DNA of 64,000 nt. It comes from Phyto melanocephala. Lineage: Eukaryota > Arthropoda > Insecta > Diptera > Rhinophoridae. The stretch covers positions 130,428,895 through 130,492,894 of the forward strand of contig OW799234.1 of assembly GCA_941918925.1 (NCBI GenBank), read 5' to 3'. Made by a program: the position numbers and the translations under genes. The notes beneath the pieces are model-generated. The model was not told the DNA's origin. It saw only the letters and a program-made list of their open reading frames with translations, and did no database searches. Shown here one piece after another: positions 56,836-64,000 of this stretch (within the stretch, counting starts at the first letter, position 1; each line of letters begins with the position of its first letter).

Positions 56836-57175
56836 TATAGTCGTTCATAAATTATTGTGTTCTATACGTCACATAGAATACAATAATTTACGAAAGACGT
56901 TATATAAAAACACACTTTATATATGTATACACAAGTTTTAACATAAAAGTTTTGTACTAGTTTTTCCTAACAGTTTCCAAATTTAGTAAAAATTAAATTC
57001 TCTTGATTTTTTGTTTTTAAACTCTTTTCAATTATTTCCTAATTTATTTTAAACAAATAATCCTGCAATTAATTACTGCAATATCTATCGGTCTATCTAT
57101 CCCATCATCTGTACATTATTTTCAACTCTTTTAGTATATAATAAGAAATTTTCTAAAAACACACACAAGTGAAAA
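56836..57175. other. AT-rich DNA, no gene recognised
   Basis: Nothing was recognised here apart from ATCTATCGGTCTATCTATC near 57090. Confidence 0.4.
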
Positions 57176-57899
57176 ACAAGTAAGAGCGCAAGATTCGGCC
57201 ATGCCGAATCTTATATACCCTTCACAACGTGTAGTCATGCAATAACAGTAGTTTGTATCACCATTCATCCCATATGAAATACGTACAACATATAAAAACA
57301 TACATATATAAAAACAACTCATTTTAAAATTATAACTTTACGTATGTTAAAAGAAAAAAAAAATATTAAAAAAAAATTAAAAAAAAAAAATTAAAAAAAA
57401 AATTAAAAGAAAAAAATTTAAAAAAAAAATAATAAAAATATAAATAATATATTAAATAAAAAAAAATAAATAAAAAACAAATATAAAAAAATAAAAAAAA
57501 ATTTTCTTTGGCTTAGCTGGGATTCGATGCCACGTTTTCTTTAACCAGTATACACGTTTGTATGTATGTATGTTGTTGTTGTAATGTTGTTTTTGCTCAT
57601 ATCTCAGTTGCTTATATACCGATGTTTCTGATTTTCAATACCGATCTACTCCCGAATATTTCTGATATTTTAATACCTTACCTGGGTCCAACCTATGCCG
57701 GGGGGCTTCAAAAAGTTGATTTCAACATACACACGGACAGACGGTCAGACTGACCGACTGACAGGGCTTAATCGACTCCCCTATTCATAAGCTTTCAGAA
57801 AATATATACTTTATGGGGTCGGAAATGAAAATTGTAGAAATTTCACACTAAATGACAAACCTATATATACCCTTTTTCACTGTGTGAAGGGTATAAAAA
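57176..57899 (-). mobile_element. Non-autonomous Helentron, reverse strand
   Basis: The left side is AACAAGTAAGAGCGCAAGATT then CGGCCATGCCGAATC. The right side is TTTTTCACTGTGTGAAGGGT then ATAAAA. It is collinear with 50523-51394, with a shorter A-rich core (57349-57502). The mini-me-type tract reads ACACGGACAGACGGTCAGAC on the plus strand. Confidence 0.88.
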
Positions 57900-58710
57900 C
57901 TCTTTCCTCTTAACTCAACGCATCAACATTATTTTTCAACACTGATAAAACTTGAAAGTTTTGTGCTAATTTAGCGGTTAAAAAAATTTCTATAATTTAG
58001 CAACTTTAGTTTTGTTCATTTACTGTGTGTATTTCGTAAGTTCAATAAAAAACTTTTGTACATTATTTACAACAACAACGAAAAACAATACGTGTTTGAT
58101 ATCTGATATCAAACAAAAAAAAAATCATAATAATGATGGCTGGCGAAACATAGCAAACAACAACAGGGAGGAGGAAACAACCTTGATAGTTGTTGCTTTA
58201 TATTTATACTCTTTGCGACTGTTGTTTCCTTTTACGAGTACCCCATTGTTTTTCTTCTCTCTTTCCAGTGTATTTATAAAGTTGTTTCACTGGTATTTGT
58301 TCTGTTTATGTTGATGTGGCTTTCATTGTAAAAAAAATTGTAAACTGACTTCAAAACCTCTAAAGTTTGAAACAACTGTAAAAACTGAGTGTATGAGAGA
58401 AAGTGGAAGTGCTGTAAGCACAAAGGAATCTTTTATTTACAGGCTACAATAAAGAGATAAATAATATTAATCACGTGATTTGAAAACAAGAATTAAATAT
58501 CAGACAAAATAACAAATTTTGGGAATAATAAAACACAAGCATAAAGATTAACTTTTGTCTATGACAACTAGATAAGAAACAAATCAGGAAAATTAAGTCG
58601 TCAAGTAAATAAAAATTAAATAATTACAATTACTCTCCAAAATGTTTAATGAAAAATGCACTATTTAAAAAGAAAATTAAGAACAAAAGTTTATTACAAA
58701 AATTTGTCAA
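57900..58710. other. AT-rich DNA, no gene recognised
   Basis: The plus-strand frame at 58012-58314 has no recognisable domain. Confidence 0.4.
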
Positions 58711-58896
58711 TATACATACATACATAAATACATACATACATACATACATACATACATGCATACATACATACATACATAAATACCTATATACATACATACA
58801 TACATACATACATACATACATACATACATACATACATACATACATACATACATACATACATACATACATACATACATACATACATACATACATACA

Positions 58897-58926
<30 letters not shown>
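58711..58926. repeat. (ACAT)n microsatellite
   Basis: About 54 units of ACAT run with a few interruptions (AAAT at 58727, ATGC at 58757, TACCTATATA at 58780). The periodic MYVC and HTYI frames on the two strands are products of this repeat, not proteins. Confidence 0.97.
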
Positions 58927-58927
<1 letters not shown>

Positions 58928-60137
58928 TAAACAGAAACGTGAATGACTGACTGATTCATCATTGTACATCATAATCAAAAAGCTAGACACATGAAATTGT
59001 GGTTGCTCTTCTGATGTGTAGATCCATTAAGATGGGATTTTTAATTTAAAAATTAAATGGTTCTCTAACGATACAAAATAAAAACTTCTTTGCACCTGGC
59101 AACAAAACAATAAAATTTTGATCATCACAAGGATCTTTAATGAAGGTCATCTACAACAAATTAGTATTGGATTCATTTCAAAGTAACTTAATAACACTTT
59201 ACTTGCTTCTGATATTACGCACTTAATTTATTTTTTTACGGTCTAATTCATAAAAGTTAAAGAAAGAGGTTTATAAGTCAAACTTCCATAGAAAATCAGT
59301 TTAATAAACCCTTTATAAACCTTTAATAACTTTTATGAATAGGGCAGTTAGTATTCATTTGATCTGAATGCAAAAGTCAATTTAATTAAGCTTTAAATTA
59401 TTTATAAACCCTTAGTTTTATAGATTTTTGTTCCCTTTAGAAAGTTCTATTAAACAACAAACACAATTAAAAATTGAAACAATATTAAATAAAACAAACC
59501 AACAATTTACCAACAGTTTCTAAAACAAAAGAGGATAATTGAAAATAAATATATATTTGTATAGTAAATAAATACTACAAAAACAAGCAAAAAAAAGTCT
59601 TAAACAAATACAAATTGCAAAAAAAAATAAACTTTTCAAATTATTACTCTAGTAGTTTGACCTTAAAGAAATTACGGAAACAAAAGTTACTTAAAGGAAC
59701 CGAAAGAAAAGTAATCTGAGCAACAATTATACGAATATTTGTAATATTTGAAACAAAATATAGAAAAACTTTAATTCCAAAAACTTAACAATGTTGTAAC
59801 AAACTAAAAACAAACTATAAAACTACCATAACTGGATAGTAAATAAACAATTTCAATACACTATACGTAAGTACTACAAACAATATTACAGAAGAGAAAA
59901 TATATGTATGAATCGAATTCATTTTCAGATGAGCCAAAAGGATATCGTGCTACACCCCCACTCTATTTAATGGTTTAATTAATGCACTAAGTTGGCATAT
60001 TTGTAAAATTTGTTAAATTATTTTTGCTCATTTTGAATAAGTTAAACAAAAATTCACAGTATCTATGACAAAATCCGTTTAATGCATAGATGCCTAAAAA
60101 TGTTTTGCAGCCGTATTGGTGAGAGAATTTTAAAGTA
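58927..60137. other. AT-rich DNA with one hairpin
   Basis: ATTCATAAAAGTTAAAG at 59247 and TAATAACTTTTATGAAT ending at 59339 form an imperfect ~93-bp hairpin that also pairs AGGTTTATAA with TTATAAACCT. No gene was recognised. Confidence 0.5.
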
Positions 60138-60857
60138 CACTCAGGTGTTTTTTTATGCGGTAGATGCGTTCCGCATAAAACCGCATAAAAAAAAATCGCA
60201 TAAAAAAAGACTCTAGCTCCATACAAAAACTAGGCATACGTTCCGGAATTTAAAAAAATCACATAAATTGAAATTAAAGTATTAAAAATGTACCGAATTC
60301 GCATAAAAAAAGGAAATTTAAATTTTTTTGATGGCTCTAATTGATGATTCGCCTAGTTTAAAGTGGTCTGCCAAAGCAGACCAAAGCGGTCCAAAATTTC
60401 GATTTTGGTCTCTAAAGAAATCGTTTGTCGTTTTTTCTTATTTTTCTCTATATCAATTTCTTAAAATCGAATCCAAAAATTTTATGTTAGCATTGAAACC
60501 ATAAAAAAAATTACACTTACTTTTTGGAGCGAAACTTCAACACCTTCGATAATGAAAATTTAAAAATCTCTGTAAAATTCCACCACAATAAATATTTTAA
60601 ATTTAATGCGAAATTCAACTGTCAATGACTAAACTGCAAACGTACGTTAGAACATTTCTTCGTCGCCTGCTTACAAAATCTTTAAGGGAAATCCAAAATT
60701 TCAAATTAACAGAAAGTACAAACCTTAACAGAAATATCAAAGCCCAGTGTTATCAATTATCTAAATATTATTTTTATATAAAAAAAAAATTGAATATTTA
60801 AAAACCGCATAAATTCAAATTCGCATAAAAAAATACCGCATAAAAAAGACCTGAGTG
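60138..60857 (-). mobile_element. Tigger/pogo-type deletion derivative
   Basis: The ends CACTCAGGTGTTTTTTTATG then CGGTA and TACCGCATAAAAAAGACCTG then AGTG are inverted, with TA on both sides. CGCATAAA words recur several times near both ends. On the minus strand it keeps the N-terminal DNA-binding part of a pogo-family transposase. At 720 bp the catalytic part is gone. Confidence 0.82.
60320..60438 (-). pseudogene. pogo/Tigger transposase N-terminal HTH relic
   Basis: KKRQTISLETKIEILDRF (60438-60384) is followed, after a one-base frame change, by ALADHFKLGESSIRAIKK and a stop. This is the CENP-B-type N-terminal helix-turn-helix of Tigger/pogo transposases. The few residues that normally join the two parts (a GES-like turn) are altered. 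No DDE domain is present. Confidence 0.85.
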
Positions 60858-61239
60858 TACAGTGCTATGAAAAAGTAAGCTAACGGATTATTATCAAAAC
60901 TTAGTCACAAAAAATTGTTTTAGTTTTTTAAAATATAAAATAATGCTGAATTTCTTTTTTTTTAGTTAAAAGAAAAAATAAGCGTAAAGATTTCCATTAA
61001 AATTTAATACAAGAAATTGTTTTGGGTGTAAAAAACTAAGAAAAATGCAGTAAACACAGAATTTTTTATTCATTTTATTTGTTAAAATGGAAAATTTTCA
61101 ATATATTTTGCAGTTTTAAATTTGACTTTTTAAAAATAAAATATTTTTCAGATTCCATCATTATTTTTTTACGCACTGTACTTGAATAAATATCAACACA
61201 GCCGCTAAGCATGTACACTAGGGATACAACTTTTTTACA
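60858..61239. other. AT-rich DNA, no gene recognised
   Basis: Nothing was recognised here. Confidence 0.4.
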
Positions 61240-61897
61240 ATTTTTGAAAATATCGAAATGGCCCTATCCATACCATATAGTGCATAAAAAAACTGCATCT
61301 TTAGATTTTCGATGGGATCAATAAGTTCTAAAACAATAAAAATAAAACAGTAAACTATGAAACAATTAAAATCCAAAATGGCGTCCCAAAGAATTGACAG
61401 ATATATGGGTCAAATATAATAATGACGATTGACCCTATTTTTAGGTTGAGATATTTTTTCATTAATTTTTTATATTAAATTAAGTTTTATTTCTTTTATA
61501 TTCATTTGAGTTCGTGGTACTTTACCTCGATTTCGTTATGATAAATTAATGTATTTAGCTTGGAAAAGATTTTTACCTTTTTCATTAAATTATTTTGTTA
61601 TTATTAATTGGATTAAAAATTTTTTTTAATTAATTATTTTTGGTAAAGTTAATAGAAATTTTAATTTCTATCTTATGTTTTCAAAACATATCCCACCACT
61701 TAAATAAAGTAAACTATGAAAAAGGGTAAATACAAGATGGCGTCCGAATCAAAATGGCTAATAATTTTTTCTTCAAACCCATTCAATGAAATAGCTTGAC
61801 TAGTAGAATACAGTTATCAATGAAAAAACTCAAAGATGGCCCCCGAAATAGTGTATAACCTTAAATCTAAACTACGCTAAGATGTAGTCATTATACC

Positions 61898-62881
61898 CAG
61901 GGCTGGGCAAAATACATACTTTGATGTATTTCAAATACAAAATACAAATACTTTCAAGCTGTGTATTTCAAATACAAAATACAGATAAAAAAAATACAAA
62001 TATTTTTTGAATTTCGGTGATGTTTTCTGGCAGCCTACGCATTTTAAAACTTGGGTGGAAACATGACGCCAATATACCTCTATTTGCTTCAGGTGCCAGC
62101 ATGAAAAACTTTATAAATATTCTCTCAACGCTCTCCCTTAGTTTTGGCAAAATACAACTGAATGAACCGATCTAATCTGGTTCTTACAGATATTAAAGTA
62201 GGCAAAAGTTTTCCATAATAGCAATTATTTTCCTATATGTAGTCCAAAGGTTTCAATATTTCATGGAATTCCTCTAAGTATGAGAACGTGTTAGCCTTAT
62301 CAAGCTTAACAAATAATCCATTTAATTTTGATTTTCTTTTCATTAGCTGTACTATGGAATCGAAAAGAGAGTTCCATCTTGTGGGACATGGATTAACTAA
62401 CTGATGTCCGAGGCAATCTTTTATGACTGCAGTTTATTTGGGTCTTCTGGATTAATACCATCATAAAGTACATTTAGCAATTGCCGAGTAGTGAATCCTA
62501 CAGGCACGAGAATTTTTTATAAAAATATTTATATCTGTTGTGGCTAAAAGACTTAATGTATGGCTGACACATCTCAGATGCCTCGGCAAATATAACTCTC
62601 TAGCTTTTCATTTAATATCACATGATTAGTGTAAATGAATTCGCCTTATACGAAACAATTTAAAGCTGAATAGTAGTTTTGTCAAATTTGAAATTTTAAT
62701 GGTCATAGTTTCAAGCGATTTTCGCTTTTGTATGGCACAACTTATTTTTAAATTTATTGTAAAAAATAAATGTATTTTGTATAAATGTGTCTTTGAGCCA
62801 CATGTATTTGAAATACAAAATACAAAATACTTTCAAACTATGTATTTCAAATACAAGTATTTCAAATACTGCCCAGGCCTG
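61898..62881 (-). mobile_element. hAT element, perfect 8-bp TSD
   Basis: The left end is CAGGGCTGGGCAAAATACA and the right end is ACTGCCCAGGCCTG, inverted with one mismatch. ATTATACC flanks both sides exactly (61890-61897 and 62882-62889). Both subterminal regions have many ATTTCAAATACAAAATAC words, likely transposase-binding sites. A transposase fragment lies on the minus strand. At 984 bp it is a deletion derivative. Confidence 0.93.
61968..62440 (-). pseudogene. hAT transposase middle-to-C-terminal relic
   Basis: On the minus strand, DCLGHQLVNPCPTRWNSLF then DSIVQLMK (about 62415-62345) carries the hAT hallmark CPTRWNS. It continues with FSYLEEFHEILKPLDYI, a stop, then NCYYGKLLPTLISVRTRL. 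A frame change leads to LRESVERIF and GILASCFHPSFKMRRL (61968-62150), a worn version of the hAT segment before the dimerisation region, usually AxxxHPxFKxxW. The N-terminal finger and the dimerisation domain are missing. Confidence 0.88.
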
Positions 62882-62970
62882 ATTATACCTATGTATGTAT
62901 GTACATATCTTCATGATAGTGAAAGGTATTTTCAGATTGAGAACGGCCGAATATAGTACTCTTACTTGTA

Positions 62971-63518
62971 TTTTATTGCGTTGATTTTTTTAGAAACACA
63001 CAAACAAGCGACTGAGTAGAGTAAAGAATTTTTAAATTGGATGAAACAGCCAATTCGTGTTTATATGACCAAATAAGTGTCAGTGTTAGTAATAGTATGA
63101 ATTTTTAATTACTTAAGCAATTTTAGTCTCTGGGGTACTCTATGTACACCTTATTCCTTTTAGTGTTAATTAAGGCAACAAAATAAGACCATCAATTCTG
63201 TGGTTCCCTATCGGAAAGCAAACTCAATTTAACTTCCGAACTGAAATTAACAGATGCTAAAACCATTAACACTAAATGACAATATATTTCTGATAAAATA
63301 TTTCTTGTGTTTAAGCCAAAAGTTAAATTGATATATCGAAATAGGTTAACAAAGTGCTTTATACGTCTTTGAAATTAGGCAAAAAGGTCTGGACGGAAAT
63401 CACTGGTGTTACGAAGCGCATCGAAACGACAACCGAAATGGTAGTGGACACGATATTCCCCATACACATACACATAAGCTACATACATATATAAATAACG
63501 AAAACAAAAATTTATTTA
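62971..63518. other. AT-rich DNA, no gene recognised
   Basis: Nothing was recognised here. Confidence 0.4.
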
Positions 63519-64000
63519 TAACAAGTAAAAGCGCTATATTCGGCCGTGCCGAATCTTATATACCCTTCACAACGTGTAGTCATGCAATAACAGTAAATTC
63601 ACGTATGTATGTTAAAAAAAACAAAAAAAAAATAAAAAATAAAAAAAAAATTTAAAAAAAAAAAATTTAAAAAAAAAATTATTATATACATATATAATAT
63701 ATATAAAACAAAAAAAAAAATAAAAAAAAAATTAAAAAAAAAAAAATAAAAAAAAATAATAATAAAAATATATATAATATATTAAATAAAAAATAAAAAA
63801 AAAATAAAAAAAAAATTAAAAAAAAAAATTAAAAAAAAAATTTTTTTGCCTCAGCTGGGATTCGATGCCACGTTTTCTCTAACCAGTATACACGTTTGTA
63901 TGTATGTATGTTGTTGTTGTAATGTTGTTTTTATGAAAAGAAAATCGAGGTGGTCGTGGGTTTTTGCTCATATCTCAGTTGTTTATGTACCGATGTTTCT
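63519..64000 (-). mobile_element. Non-autonomous Helentron, cut by window end
   Basis: The left side ACAAGTAAAAGCGCTATATTC then GGCCGTGCCGAATC is the 3' end read backwards. An A-rich core spans 63613-63840, then comes CCTCAGCTGGGATTCGATGC. It runs off the window at the segment corresponding to 51150 in the copy at 50523-51394. Confidence 0.88.

Larger units (their letters stand above)
61240..62970 (+). mobile_element. Helentron-like element interrupted by a hAT
   Basis: The right end GAACGGCCGAATATAGTACTC then TTACTTGTA is a Helentron 3' terminus with part of the hairpin. To the left, 61240-61860 has AAATGGCGTCC and TTGACTAGTAGAATACAG repeats, as inside the long Helentrons at 25.7 and 36-38 kb. 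A hAT element with TSD splits it at 61898-62881. The 5' end was not found, so the left boundary is a guess. Confidence 0.55.

Noticed and set aside
58630..58990. Long periodic frames MYVCMYVC and HTYIHTYI
   Set aside because: They are direct translations of the (ACAT)n microsatellite on the two strands.

Overview
The window is eukaryotic, very AT-rich, and holds no host gene that I can support. The strand-neutral ORFs are short and mostly driven by base composition. What it does hold is a dense, layered population of transposable elements, nearly all dead or non-autonomous. Helentron/mini-me-type elements with the TTCGGC..GCCGAA terminal hairpin, a tRNA-derived SINE, Tigger- and mariner-type relics and abundant TATG/ACAT microsatellites suggest a schizophoran fly (Diptera), possibly a calyptrate. 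That placement is inference. The sequence is probably intergenic or a long intron.

Layout. 1-5.9 kb: mostly unique AT-rich DNA, with a worn Helentron 3' end (1.73 kb) and an RTE-like LINE/SINE 3' fragment (3.0-3.3 kb). 5.95-13.25 kb: two copies of a roughly 390-bp CCCAGC-ended element. One is split by a Helentron. The other is split by a Helitron carrying a helicase remnant and by a 206-bp retroelement with an 11-bp target-site duplication (TSD). Between them lie a 750-bp mariner-type element and a deleted mariner transposase copy. 13.7-20.8 kb: foldback elements, a tRNA-derived SINE with a 13-bp TSD, a LINE RNase H relic and a 259-bp MITE. 21.65-22.44 kb: a 27-bp-period minisatellite. 25.6-28.5 kb: a long Helentron enclosing a 569-bp MITE. 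29.7-31.15 kb: a mariner relic followed by a hAT element with a perfect TSD.

36-44 kb: a long reverse-strand Helentron with a 122-bp tandem repeat, a reverse-strand LINE relic, another Helentron, a mariner relic, and a doubly deleted copy of the LINE that is better preserved at 47-48 kb. 44.73-48.75 kb is the most striking segment: three Helitrons head to tail with no spacer, each filled with ~122-bp monomers bearing a GC palindrome. The third is interrupted by a 1,330-bp LINE whose RNase H-containing ORF end is open. 50.5-57.9 kb: Helentrons, a hAT element with a BED zinc-finger relic, the second copy of the 20.5-kb MITE, a deleted mariner, and a MITE inside a Helentron. 58.7-64 kb: an (ACAT)n tract, a Tigger/pogo-type deletion derivative, a hAT element with a perfect 8-bp TSD inside a Helentron-like repeat, and a Helentron cut by the window end.

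The elements do not form a pathway. The relationships are nesting and parasitism: each insertion gives the relative age of its host, and no complete autonomous transposase or replicase remains here. I see no CRISPR array, rRNA, or convincing tRNA gene. I found no convincing new coding system. The strongest candidates for novelty are structural: the tandem Helitron array and a 122-bp repeat period shared by two rolling-circle families.
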